A stretch of 64,000 nucleotides of DNA from Planctomycetota bacterium (lineage in GTDB: Bacteria > Planctomycetota > Planctomycetia > Pirellulales > Lacipirellulaceae). The notes beneath the pieces are model-generated. The model had not been told where the DNA came from. It did not search any database and worked only from the letters and a program-made list of their open reading frames with translations. Position numbers and translations under genes: made by a program. Positions 42,600-51,704 of this stretch are shown in pieces (within the stretch, counting starts at the first letter, position 1; every line of letters begins with the position of its first letter). Location: positions 1 to 64,000 of the forward strand of contig JAJRSE010000074.1 in assembly GCA_024278955.1 (NCBI GenBank), given 5' to 3'.

Positions 42600-45089
42600 A
42601 TGAACTTCACGTTCTTACAATCACTTCCGCTTGCCGTAACGACGCCACCCCAAGAAGGGGGCGAGGTGCGCGAATTGGTGGCTTATGAGTTCAGACGCCT
42701 CGGCCAGTTCGACGAGCCGCGTTTCTTCTGGATCGCCTTAGGCTCGCTGATAGCGATTCTCGCGCTGTACGTCCTGTGGGTCTATCGTCGCGAACGTGGA
42801 CCGTTGAACCGTTTTTTGCAATTTTTGCTCCCCGCGTTAAGACTCACCGCTCTTGCCGGAACGGTGCTGTTCTTTCTTGGCCTCGAAAGGCGTGTCGATC
42901 AGCAAGTGGTAACCGACTCGGTAGTCTCGATTCTTGTCGACACAAGTCAAAGCATGTCGGTCGAGGACGAAACCCTCGAACAGAACGAGAAAGCCGCTCG
43001 TTACGAAATCGTGCGTCAGTCGCTGGTCAACTCCCCTTTGATTGCGGACCTTCGCCAGCAACACGAGGTCACTCTTTCGGCTTTCGACACCGAAGTCAGA
43101 CACCTGGCCCGCTGGCCCCGCCTAGCTCCAACAGCCGATGAGGCTGGCAAGAAAGATCCACCGACTCAAAAAACGGGCCCTTCTGAGACCAACTGGGCAG
43201 ACCAGCTTCTGCCTCAAGGCGTCGAGACCCGCTTGGGCGATGCGATCAAAGATTCTCTCCTACGCGACGACGGACACCCCCTGGCGGGAATTATTCTGAT
43301 CTCCGATGGCGGACAAAACCTCGGCACCGAGCCTTTATCTCTTGCCGAGGGTACTCAGCCCCAGGAAATTCCCATTTTCACCCTAGGGGTAGGTTCCGCC
43401 GAGGCGAGGCGAAATCTGCGCGTGCAAGAGCTTAACGTCCCGGCCCGAGTTTACCCCGAAGATAACGTGACTGTGCGAGCTCTCATCCGAGGCGAAGGGT
43501 TTGCCGGTCGCAGCGTTCAAGTGGAACTGCTCGCCCGAGAAGCTGGCGCCGCCGCGACGGCAGCTAGCCAGATTGGCCAGCAGGAAGTTACGTTCGACTC
43601 TGACGAGCAACTGATTCCCTTGCATTTCCAGATGGAACCCGCCGAAGTTGGTCGCCTGCTTTTAGAAGTCCAAATTCACGCACCCACCGACGACCAATTT
43701 TCGGACGACAATAGTCGCTCTGCTGAAATGGAAATCGTCGAAACGCAAACCCGGGTCTTGCTGATTGCCAGTGGCGCAACGCGAGACTATCGTTTCCTCC
43801 GCGACCAGTTGCGGCGAGATCGGCACGCCACGGTTGACATCCTGCTTCAAGCGGCACAGCCGGGGATTTCTCAGGATGCCAACCAAATTCTTGAGGAGTT
43901 TCCTCAAACCAAAGAAGCGTTGTACGATTACGACTGCATTGTGGCATTCGATCCCGACTGGACTCTGCTCGACGCTCAGCAAGCAGATCTATTAGAAGCT
44001 TGGGTGGCCGAAGAAGCAGGCGGATTGATTGTCGTGGCGGGGCCAATTCACACTTCGAGTTGGGTTCAGAGCCCCGAACTCGGCAAGATCCGTGCCCTCT
44101 ATCCGGTTGAGTTTCAACGTCGGCTCACACTGCTCGACGATGGCATTTACGGATCGAAAACCGCCTGGCCGATTCTTTTTTCCCGCGAAGGCGAGGAGTC
44201 AGACCATCTTTGGCTCGCCGACTCGGCAGACGAAAGCCGTTCGCTCTGGTCAGAGTTCAAAGGCGTTTTTGGCTGCTTCGCTGTAAAAGGACCCAAGCCG
44301 GGCGCACGTGTGCTGGCTCGCTATAGCGATCCCGACGCAGGGATTTCTGTCGACCGACCGGTCTACTGGGCAGAACATTTCTACGGCGGAGGTCGAGTTT
44401 TTTACATGGGCAGTGGCGAACTCTGGCGGCTTCGCAGTTTAGATGTTCGCTATTTTGAAGTCCTAACCACTCGGCTAATTCGCCATGTAAGCCAAGGAAG
44501 ACTCCTGCGAGGTTCTTCCCACGGACAGTTGTTAATCCAGCGAGATCGCTACTCGGTTGGCGACGAAGTGGTCGTCCGAGCGCAGCTTTCTACAGCAAGC
44601 CGTGAACCACTGCATCTGGACCGCGTGACGGCGCGGGTTCTCGATCCCCGCGGCAAAGGTCAAAACCTAGCGATGACTGCCGACCCCAATCGCCCCGGCA
44701 GCTTTGTCGGACAATTTAATGTTCGCAAGGAGGGCTCCTATCGAATCGAACTCCCAATTCCCGAGGTCCTCGACGAACAGCTTGTGCGTCGCATTCAAGT
44801 GACGGTGCCAAGCCTTGAGTTCGAGCAAACTCGCCGAAACGTGACCTTGTTAACGGCACTCGCAAATCAGTCCGGAGGACAATACTACGCAACCCTCGCC
44901 TCGGCTGTCGAAGGACGCGAGGGGCTTGAACCACTGGCAGATCAAATTATAAGCCGAGCCGAGCTAAAAACCCTCCGAGGGTCGCCTGACAACGACTTTA
45001 CCGAACGCCTCAATAAAAACCTTTTAGCCATTATTTGTGGAGCCCTTTGCCTCGAATGGTTCCTACGCCGATTGATGAAACTCGCTTAA
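42600..45089 (+). CDS. VWA / glutamine-amidotransferase-like membrane protein
   Basis: The 829-residue product has two N-terminal helices (about 43-62 and 76-95) and a VWA domain with metal-site VDTSQS (D114, S116, S118), followed by immunoglobulin-like external regions. A class-I-amidotransferase-like domain (about 385-600: TRVLLIASGATRDYRFLRDQL...) comes next, then another beta-rich stretch and a C-terminal helix (about 806-825). The layout is the usual large partner of BatA-like proteins in planctomycetes. It follows the first VWA gene by 75 bases and is followed after two bases by the DUF4175-like gene. Confidence 0.88.
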   Translation: MNFTFLQSLPLAVTTPPQEGGEVRELVAYEFRRLGQFDEPRFFWIALGSLIAILALYVLWVYRRERGPLNRFLQFLLPALRLTALAGTVLFFLGLERRVDQQVVTDSVVSILVDTSQSMSVEDETLEQNEKAARYEIVRQSLVNSPLIADLRQQHEVTLSAFDTEVRHLARWPRLAPTADEAGKKDPPTQKTGPSETNWADQLLPQGVETRLGDAIKDSLLRDDGHPLAGIILISDGGQNLGTEPLSLAEGTQPQEIPIFTLGVGSAEARRNLRVQELNVPARVYPEDNVTVRALIRGEGFAGRSVQVELLAREAGAAATAASQIGQQEVTFDSDEQLIPLHFQMEPAEVGRLLLEVQIHAPTDDQFSDDNSRSAEMEIVETQTRVLLIASGATRDYRFLRDQLRRDRHATVDILLQAAQPGISQDANQILEEFPQTKEALYDYDCIVAFDPDWTLLDAQQADLLEAWVAEEAGGLIVVAGPIHTSSWVQSPELGKIRALYPVEFQRRLTLLDDGIYGSKTAWPILFSREGEESDHLWLADSADESRSLWSEFKGVFGCFAVKGPKPGARVLARYSDPDAGISVDRPVYWAEHFYGGGRVFYMGSGELWRLRSLDVRYFEVLTTRLIRHVSQGRLLRGSSHGQLLIQRDRYSVGDEVVVRAQLSTASREPLHLDRVTARVLDPRGKGQNLAMTADPNRPGSFVGQFNVRKEGSYRIELPIPEVLDEQLVRRIQVTVPSLEFEQTRRNVTLLTALANQSGGQYYATLASAVEGREGLEPLADQIISRAELKTLRGSPDNDFTERLNKNLLAIICGALCLEWFLRRLMKLA

Positions 45090-45091
45090 AA

Positions 45092-47350
45092 ATGTCGACC
45101 ACTACTCTACCATTGACAAGCCTCAAGCCCGTGACTCGCAAAGTTACGCTGCTCCGTTGGATGGTACGGCTCTACGTTGCGGTCGAAGGACTTGCTTCGA
45201 TCGCCATAGTGTTCGGCCTTGCCTTTTGGCTCGGGCTAGCGATTGACTGGTCGTTTGAACCTCTGCCTGCCGTTCGGGTCGCGATGTGGGCCCTCGTTCT
45301 CGCGGCCACATCTTATGTGACGGTTCGTTTTCTGCTTTCACGTACTTTCCGAAGGCTTCCCAATTCAAGTTTGGCTCTGCTCTTGGAACGCAATTTCCCC
45401 GAACTGGGAGAAAGTCTTGTCACTACGATCGAAGCTTCTGAACATCGAACGGCAAAGGACAGCCAGCCGCTCGGGCACAACCAACTGCTCCAAAATACGG
45501 GGCAAGTGGCTGCCACGGCGATGCGACGAATCAAGCTTCGCCATGTCTTCCGTTTTCGCCCGTTACTTTGGAAGTCGGGTCTTGCGATTGCCCTGTTGCT
45601 TTCAATTTTTGCTTTTGCCTCTTTCCAGCAAGAGGCCTTTAGCTTTTGGCTAGGTCGAATGCAGCTTGGCGAAGCTCCTTGGCCGCGACGCGTCGAACTT
45701 ACGGTTATCGGTTTCAATCCGCAGGACAATCGCACGGTCAACGTGGCTCGCGACGACGATTTTGAGCTGCAAGTCGAAGCCTCGGTTCGCGACGGGCATG
45801 TGGCTCCCGAGTCGATCGAAATTCGCTACCGTTTGGCGGATGGCCGTCGTGGACGAGACACAATGACCAAAGTAGGCGAAGCACTTGTCGGTCGCGATCG
45901 TGGCCAACAATTCCGCTACACTTTCAAGAATGTTGTCGCAGATCTTGAATTCGATCTTCTCGGAGGCGACGATCGTCTTCGCGGCTTGAAATTGCGAGTT
46001 GTCGAGCGCCCCCAAATTATCCGGATGACCTTCGAGTCGGAATTTCCTGAGTACATGCAGCGTGCGCCTCAATCGATCCCTGTGAGCGGCCGAGTCGAAG
46101 TGCCCGAAGGCACTGCCGCCCAATGTCGGGTCCAGGTCAACAAAGCCTTAAAGCAAGTCACCGTTCACGACCTCGAAAGCCTAGAGGACTTGCCCTGCAC
46201 AATCTCGACAGCGACTCCCAAGCATTTTAACTTCGATGTCAAGACGGGCTCCGAAGACCGAGTCCTTCTAATTTCGATGCTCGACCAGGAGGGAGTTGCT
46301 AATCGCGAGCCTTACCGAGTGGTCGTCTCGACAATCCCTGACCAGCCACCCGAAGTTTCAGTTCAATTGCGAGGGATTAGCTCTGCAATCACTCCCCAGG
46401 CGACGATTCCCTTTTTTGGGCAAGTGACCGACGAATATGGCATCGAAGCGAGTTGGTTTGAGTATCAAATCGATAAAGAGGTACCACAAGAACGACCGCT
46501 CGCGATTCAACCTTCTGGAAGGCGAAAACTAACAGAACTCGGCCACTTTGACTTGGCCGCAAACGAAAGCGAACCAGCCAATCGCCGCGTCGCGTTACAG
46601 CCAGGGCAGCAACTTACTCTCTCTCTCAAAGCCCGCGATGCGTATAATCTCCAGCAAGAGGCACATGTCGGCTCGAGCCAACGATTTTTGCTCGATGTCG
46701 TGACGTCGTCTGAGTTGCGGGCCTTGCTTGAAAAACGAGAGCTAGGATTGCGACAGCGGTTTGAAGCGATATATGAGAAAATGTTAGGCACTACCGAATT
46801 GCTTGCTCGTATCGAAGTCGAGCCAGCCAAGCAAAGCGAAGAGCTTGCTGTCACCGAAAATTCCAACCAAGAAGACCTAGAGAGACGCCAAGAACGCGAT
46901 CGACTGCGAATTAGCGGAGCCTTACAAAACGTGACGCAACTGGCTCACGAAACTTTGGGCGTTGCCGATGGCTTTGAGGAAATAGTTCGCGAACTAACCA
47001 ACAATCGAGTCGATACCGAAGAACTGAAGCAACGATTAGAACGAGGAATCGCCGACCCGCTCCGAGAAATCGCCAGCAGCCCCATGCCCGAGCTAGAAGA
47101 AATTCTTCAAAAGTTTGAATCCGCCTTGCATGAGACTGAAAGTAGCAAAAAATGGCAGGCCACGAGCGTGGCTCAGGCCGAACTTGTCTCGGAGGAAATG
47201 AAGCAAGTGCTCGACCGAATGCTGGAACTAGAAAGCTATAATGAATTAGTGGAGTTGCTCCGCGAAATTGTAGACGAGCAAAAACAACTTGAAGAGCAAA
47301 CCAAAAAACAGCGCCGCGAAAAACTGCGCAGCTTATTGGACGACGAGTAA
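45092..47350 (+). CDS. DUF4175-like membrane protein with coiled-coil tail
   Basis: This 752-residue protein has three N-terminal membrane helices (about 28-52, 60-80 and 163-182). A large beta-rich extracytoplasmic part (about 200-545) includes VEVPEGTAAQCRVQVNKAL, and a long charged coiled-coil C-terminus (about 560-752) is rich in E, R and Q. It resembles proteins annotated DUF4175 in MoxR/VWA clusters; I cannot confirm the family by eye. The start at 45092 lies two bases after the upstream stop. An earlier in-frame ATG at 45035 would overlap the previous gene and lacks support. Confidence 0.8.
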   Translation: MSTTTLPLTSLKPVTRKVTLLRWMVRLYVAVEGLASIAIVFGLAFWLGLAIDWSFEPLPAVRVAMWALVLAATSYVTVRFLLSRTFRRLPNSSLALLLERNFPELGESLVTTIEASEHRTAKDSQPLGHNQLLQNTGQVAATAMRRIKLRHVFRFRPLLWKSGLAIALLLSIFAFASFQQEAFSFWLGRMQLGEAPWPRRVELTVIGFNPQDNRTVNVARDDDFELQVEASVRDGHVAPESIEIRYRLADGRRGRDTMTKVGEALVGRDRGQQFRYTFKNVVADLEFDLLGGDDRLRGLKLRVVERPQIIRMTFESEFPEYMQRAPQSIPVSGRVEVPEGTAAQCRVQVNKALKQVTVHDLESLEDLPCTISTATPKHFNFDVKTGSEDRVLLISMLDQEGVANREPYRVVVSTIPDQPPEVSVQLRGISSAITPQATIPFFGQVTDEYGIEASWFEYQIDKEVPQERPLAIQPSGRRKLTELGHFDLAANESEPANRRVALQPGQQLTLSLKARDAYNLQQEAHVGSSQRFLLDVVTSSELRALLEKRELGLRQRFEAIYEKMLGTTELLARIEVEPAKQSEELAVTENSNQEDLERRQERDRLRISGALQNVTQLAHETLGVADGFEEIVRELTNNRVDTEELKQRLERGIADPLREIASSPMPELEEILQKFESALHETESSKKWQATSVAQAELVSEEMKQVLDRMLELESYNELVELLREIVDEQKQLEEQTKKQRREKLRSLLDDE

Positions 47351-47388
47351 CCGCCCAACGTCGAAACCCGCTGAATAGCGAATTGAAC

Positions 47389-49086
47389 ATGGATCGAAAT
47401 CCAAAACCCATCTTGAACTGGCTCACTTCTATCTTGGTCGTTTTCTTGACCTCGACTGCTTGCCAAGTGCTTGCTCAAAATCCAACTCCGGACAACCGGT
47501 TGCGCCAGCCATCGGTTCCAGCATTGGCAGACCAAGAGTCTCGCATCGCCGAACGGTTCAACCGCCTAGAGTTACTTGCTGGCCGACTGGCAGAGCTTTC
47601 TCGTTCGACCCAACCGCGGCGTGCTCGCTTGCTACGCGAATTGGTTTCCCAAAGTCGCGATCAAGATATCGCCGGTCGGTTTGAGTTAATTGTCAGCGCC
47701 CTACAGGAAGAGCGTTTGGCCAATGCAGCCGATGCCCAGGGCAAACTTCGTGTCGACCTCCAACAACTCCTAGAACTTTTGCTGCAAGAAGACCGCGATC
47801 GGCAGATCGAGTCAGAACGCAAGCGAATCAAAAAATATCTCGCGGAACTCAAAAAACTCATTCGCCTACAACGAGGCATCAAAGCTCGAACCGACGGGGG
47901 CGACCAATCCGAGCAATTGACGAAAGACCAACAGCGAGTCGCCGAAGCCACAGGCAAGCTTCGCGATCGAATCGAAGAAACGGAGGGCCCACAGCAATCG
48001 CCAAACGCCCAACCACGCGACTCAGAGAAGGAGTCCAAGGAAAGCGAGGGAGGCGATCCCGCTCAAAAAGCACCCGAGCAATCTGGCCAGGGGAAGTCCG
48101 AGCAAAGCGAACCCAAGCCGTCCGAAGCTGGCAAGCCGAGCCAAGGGGACTCAAAAAAGGGCGAGCAGGGAAACCCAAGTCCGTCTTCTCCGAATCAAGG
48201 CTCGCCAAGTGAAGGGCAACCGAGCCCCGGCGGGCCCCAGCAAAAATCGCAGCAGGAGTCTCAGCAGACGCCTGCCCAACGATCGGCTGAGCGTCTGAAG
48301 CAAGCCAAGCAGCGTATGCAGCAAGCACAAGAGCAACTGGAGAAAGCAAAACGCGAGAAGGCCGTCGAAAAACAAGAACAGGCGTTGCGAGAACTCGAAC
48401 AGGCCAAGGCCGAACTTGAACGCATTTTGCGTCAGCTTCGCGAGGAAGAGTTGGAGCGAACCCTAGTCTTGCTGGAAGCCCGCTTTCGCAAGATGCTCAA
48501 AGATCAGGTCGAGGTTTATGAGCAAAGTCAGGAACTCGACGCCAATCAATCGAAAGTCCAGACCCACGAACTTGAAATTGCCAGTGGTCGACTTGGCCGT
48601 AAAGAAAGTCAAATTATCCGCGACGCCGATCGGGCGTTAATCTTGCTCCGCGAAGATGCCACGTCGGTTGCTTTTCCTGAAGCACTTGAGCAAGCCAGAG
48701 AAGACATGGCGGTTGTCGCCAAACGCTTATCCAACATAAAGTTTGGCATGATTACGCAAGGACTAGAAGAGGACGTAATCGCCACATTAGAAGAGATTCT
48801 TGCCGCCCTACAAAACGCGATCAAAAAACTGCGAGAGCAAAAATCCCGGCAGCAGCAAGGCAAGGGCCAGCCTGGCGAGCAACCGTTGGTCGACCAACTG
48901 GCCGAGTTACGAATGATTCGTGCCCTTCAAACACGCATCAACAATCGAACCAAGCGGTACGATGAAATGATCGAAGGCGAACAAGCATTAGAAGCCGAGT
49001 TACTAGAAGCACTCGCCCGATTATCCCTTCGACAAGAGCGAGTTTACCAAGCAACCCATGATCTAGACACCGGGCGAAATCAATAG
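47389..49086 (+). CDS. Secreted coiled-coil protein with Gln/Pro/Ser-rich middle
   Basis: The 565-residue product starts with a signal peptide (MDRNPKPILNWLTSILVVFLTSTACQVLAQ) and has helical coiled-coil segments at about 40-185 and 300-560. Between them lies a low-complexity region (about 195-300) dominated by Q, S, P, G, K and E. The low-complexity part looks like a flexible linker or surface-exposed spacer. The coiled coils (QRMQQAQEQLEKAKREKAVEKQEQALRELEQAKAELERIL) suggest oligomerisation or pairing with the coiled-coil tail of the preceding membrane protein. No enzyme motif is seen. The start at 47389 is an ATG two codons after a TTG. Confidence 0.8.
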   Translation: MDRNPKPILNWLTSILVVFLTSTACQVLAQNPTPDNRLRQPSVPALADQESRIAERFNRLELLAGRLAELSRSTQPRRARLLRELVSQSRDQDIAGRFELIVSALQEERLANAADAQGKLRVDLQQLLELLLQEDRDRQIESERKRIKKYLAELKKLIRLQRGIKARTDGGDQSEQLTKDQQRVAEATGKLRDRIEETEGPQQSPNAQPRDSEKESKESEGGDPAQKAPEQSGQGKSEQSEPKPSEAGKPSQGDSKKGEQGNPSPSSPNQGSPSEGQPSPGGPQQKSQQESQQTPAQRSAERLKQAKQRMQQAQEQLEKAKREKAVEKQEQALRELEQAKAELERILRQLREEELERTLVLLEARFRKMLKDQVEVYEQSQELDANQSKVQTHELEIASGRLGRKESQIIRDADRALILLREDATSVAFPEALEQAREDMAVVAKRLSNIKFGMITQGLEEDVIATLEEILAALQNAIKKLREQKSRQQQGKGQPGEQPLVDQLAELRMIRALQTRINNRTKRYDEMIEGEQALEAELLEALARLSLRQERVYQATHDLDTGRNQ

Positions 49087-49139
49087 TTTCCGCCGAGCAA
49101 CTTCTTGTAGTTAAAATACTCATACTAAAAAACAAGACC

Positions 49140-49275
49140 AACCACGAATGTTATGAATACCGCAAATCCTAGAGAACTCAAATGGTTTTCCACAAGAATT
49201 TTTCCGCTAAGGAAGCATCCCGAACAAGTTGCTTCCCTGCTTGCTTTATTCGTGATATTCGTCGAATTCGTGGTT
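49140..49275. repeat. 136-bp MITE-like element with terminal inverted repeats
   Basis: AACCACGAAT (49140-49149) and ATTCGTGGTT (49266-49275) are perfect 10-bp terminal inverted repeats. The similarity continues inward after five bases (GAATA). Inside is a stem GGAAGCA/TGCTTCC (49211-49236). The element fills most of the 220-base gap between two array genes. Its right end reads TTCGTGGTTCCC, the same core found before the MfnF-like gene (near 8664) and sufD (near 11888). Confidence 0.5.
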
Positions 49276-49306
49276 CCCTCTTTTTAGTTTGAGTAAAACA
49301 CCACTC

Positions 49307-50410
49307 ATGAATAACATAAATCATCATGCCAGAACGACGGCTAGAATAACAAAACCTCGCCGTTTTGTTATTCATTATTTGCCATTCGTCATTGCAGCTT
49401 TAATGCTGGGGTTCTCTGCCACCCCTAGCTTCGGCCAGCTTACGTTCGAGCCAAGCTGGGAGTTGCCTGAGTACTCGGCTGTGCGAACACAAGCCTTGAA
49501 TTGGCTTGAACAGTTGCAAATCGAGGCACAAAATCGCGAGACTGCGGAATCGTTATGGCCTACCGTCGAACTGCGAGACACAGACGGCACTGCGCTCTTA
49601 GAGCGGGTAGCCGAGACCCTCGCCGTTGCCGATTCCCAAGCAAGGGCGCTGATCGATGCGTGCGATGCACCTTATGTGGGCCCAGTCCCACCCGAGGCAA
49701 AGTGGCTTGACGATCAGGCGCTCCCCAGCTTTCTAAGACAGAACCTTCGCCTCTACTTCGCTCGTTGGCTCGCCCAGCAGCAACACTACGACGAAGTGAT
49801 TTCCACACTTGAGGGCATCAAGCCCGCTGAGGTGGTCGACCCCGCAGGGCTCTTGTTCTATCGCCTCGTGGCACATCAGCAGTTGGTCCAACCCGAAGAA
49901 AGTCGCGCAGCTCTTGTTCAGCTACTGGAACACGAAGACGCTTTGCCCAGACGCTATCAGCAAATCGCACAATTAGTGAAACGAGACCTCAGCAGTCTGA
50001 AAGACGAGTCTTTAGATCATATCGCACGCCGAATGAACGATGTGCGTCGCCGACTTGAAATCGGCCGGTCCGGCAGACAGGTTCAAATCGTCGAAGAGAG
50101 CGTCCTCGATTCGCTTGAGCGTCTCATTAAGAAAATTGAAAAACAGCAGCAAGAACAATCCAGCAGCGGTGCCGCTGGGGCACAAAGCTCCAAGCCCATG
50201 AAAGATAGCCAACTCCCTTCGATGCGAGCTCCGATGAAAGTCGATCAGCGAGATATCGGAAGCCAATCGGGCTGGGGCGATTTGCCTCCGAAGGAACGAG
50301 AAAAAGCTTTGCAAGAAATTGGACGCGAATTTCCGTCCCATTACCGTGCGCTAATCGAACAGTATTTCCGAGAACTCGCCGACGAGTCGACTTCAGAACC
50401 TTCAAACTAA
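49307..50410 (+). CDS. Secreted hypothetical protein
   Basis: The 367-residue product has an N-terminal hydrophobic segment (about residues 25-44, HYLPFVIAALMLGFSATPSFG) that looks like a long signal peptide. The mature part is helical (about 50-300), with TPR-like features such as LRLYFARWLAQQQHYDEVISTLEGI. A Q/S/G-rich stretch precedes a conserved-looking C-terminus (WGDLPPKEREKALQEIGREFPSHYRALIEQYFRELA), reminiscent of short helical tails in other planctomycete secreted proteins. No function is assigned. The gene sits in the MoxR/VWA array and is followed by the NPCBM-like gene after 19 bases. Confidence 0.75.
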   Translation: MNNINHHARTTARITKPRRFVIHYLPFVIAALMLGFSATPSFGQLTFEPSWELPEYSAVRTQALNWLEQLQIEAQNRETAESLWPTVELRDTDGTALLERVAETLAVADSQARALIDACDAPYVGPVPPEAKWLDDQALPSFLRQNLRLYFARWLAQQQHYDEVISTLEGIKPAEVVDPAGLLFYRLVAHQQLVQPEESRAALVQLLEHEDALPRRYQQIAQLVKRDLSSLKDESLDHIARRMNDVRRRLEIGRSGRQVQIVEESVLDSLERLIKKIEKQQQEQSSSGAAGAQSSKPMKDSQLPSMRAPMKVDQRDIGSQSGWGDLPPKEREKALQEIGREFPSHYRALIEQYFRELADESTSEPSN

Positions 50411-50429
50411 AATCCTAACGGTTAAAATA

Positions 50430-51704
50430 GTGCAACAATTTTTTCGCCAATTATCGCGTCTCTCGGTCGCAATGTTTCTCGTAGCACTCGCTGCGATGTC
50501 TGCTCGCGCGCAAGTGCGGGTGACAACCGTCGACGGCACAAGCCTGACTGGCACCATTCTCGCTTGGACGGCAGAGGGCCTGACCGTTTCAATAGAAGGC
50601 CAAGCAACCAAAATCGCGGCCGACCGTCTACTACGAATTAATGCAGCGTCCGAGCCAGCACCATCCAATGCGGTTACTGCAAGGCTAGAACTCGTCGACG
50701 GAACGGTTCTTCCACTCTCCGACTACCAGGTGGTTGATCATTGGGCGACTGCCACCATGTCGCTTACCAATCAACCGTTGAAGATACCTACCAACGACAT
50801 TCGCCTCTTGCAGTTTGCTCCCTTTGAAGATCGTGTTTCAAAACTCTGGAAGGAATTGTCGGCAAAACAACTCGAAGGCGATCTTCTGATCGTCCACAAG
50901 AAGAAGCGAACCACGGTCGACTTTTTGACGGGACTTCTTGGAGATGTTTCCGACAAGCAAGTCGCCTTTCTCTGGGATGGCGATCAAATTCCTGTCAAAC
51001 TCTCCAAGGTTGCCGCACTCGGTTACTTTCACGCGAATGAACCCGAATTGCCCAATGCGATCTGCTGGCTAAAAACGACTGACAACGCGAGCCTCCCCGT
51101 GGCATCGATCCTCCTCGATCGCGAGATGCTCCAACTCACGACCCTAGGAGGAATCGAGTTCCAGCTACCGCTCGGCTCGGTGTTAGAAGCCGATTACTCT
51201 CTTGGCAAGCTGGTTTACCTAAGCGATATTCAACCGATCCGTCAGCAATGGACGCCCCAAATTGAGCTGCCAAAAGCAATCAAGCTCATCAACAACTATG
51301 GAGCGGCTCGACAGGACCAATCGTTTGCCGGTTCGATCCTCACCCTAAAATGGCCCGAGCAATCCGTAGGCAAGACTCGCTCGAAAAGCCTCATCAAAAG
51401 TTACCCAAAGGGGCTCGCCCTACGCAGCCGGACTAAGCTCGAATACCGGATCCCACCACAAATGCGACGCTTCATCGCCATCGCGGGCATCGACCCCGCA
51501 ACGGCCAGCCAAGGCCATGTACGCCTAGAAATCGCAGACCGCGATCAAGTCTTATGGGAAGGCGAGATCGATGGCAGCCTGCCTCCTACCGAGATTCAAG
51601 TCGACCTGAACGGCGCTCGCCAGTTGCGAATTTTTGTCGACTTCGGAGCGAACCTTGATTTTGGCGACCGACTCCACCTTGTCGAAGCACGGGTGACCAA
51701 ATGA
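50430..51704 (+). CDS. Secreted protein with NPCBM-like C-terminal domain
   Basis: The 424-residue product has a signal peptide (about 1-28, cleavage at MSARAQ) and two repeated short beta segments near the start (VRVTTVDGTSLTGTILAWTAEGLTV and ARLELVDGTVLPLSDYQVVDHW). Its C-terminus (about 270-424) resembles the NPCBM carbohydrate-binding module: KGLALRSRTKLEYRIPPQMRRFIAIAGIDP, HVRLEIADRDQVLWEGEI and RQLRIFVDFGANLDFGDRLHLVEARV. Such modules bind glycans on the surface. It starts with GTG at 50430. Its stop overlaps the start of the protease gene by four bases (ATGA), so the two are coupled. The binding role is inferred. Confidence 0.8.
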   Translation: MQQFFRQLSRLSVAMFLVALAAMSARAQVRVTTVDGTSLTGTILAWTAEGLTVSIEGQATKIAADRLLRINAASEPAPSNAVTARLELVDGTVLPLSDYQVVDHWATATMSLTNQPLKIPTNDIRLLQFAPFEDRVSKLWKELSAKQLEGDLLIVHKKKRTTVDFLTGLLGDVSDKQVAFLWDGDQIPVKLSKVAALGYFHANEPELPNAICWLKTTDNASLPVASILLDREMLQLTTLGGIEFQLPLGSVLEADYSLGKLVYLSDIQPIRQQWTPQIELPKAIKLINNYGAARQDQSFAGSILTLKWPEQSVGKTRSKSLIKSYPKGLALRSRTKLEYRIPPQMRRFIAIAGIDPATASQGHVRLEIADRDQVLWEGEIDGSLPPTEIQVDLNGARQLRIFVDFGANLDFGDRLHLVEARVTK

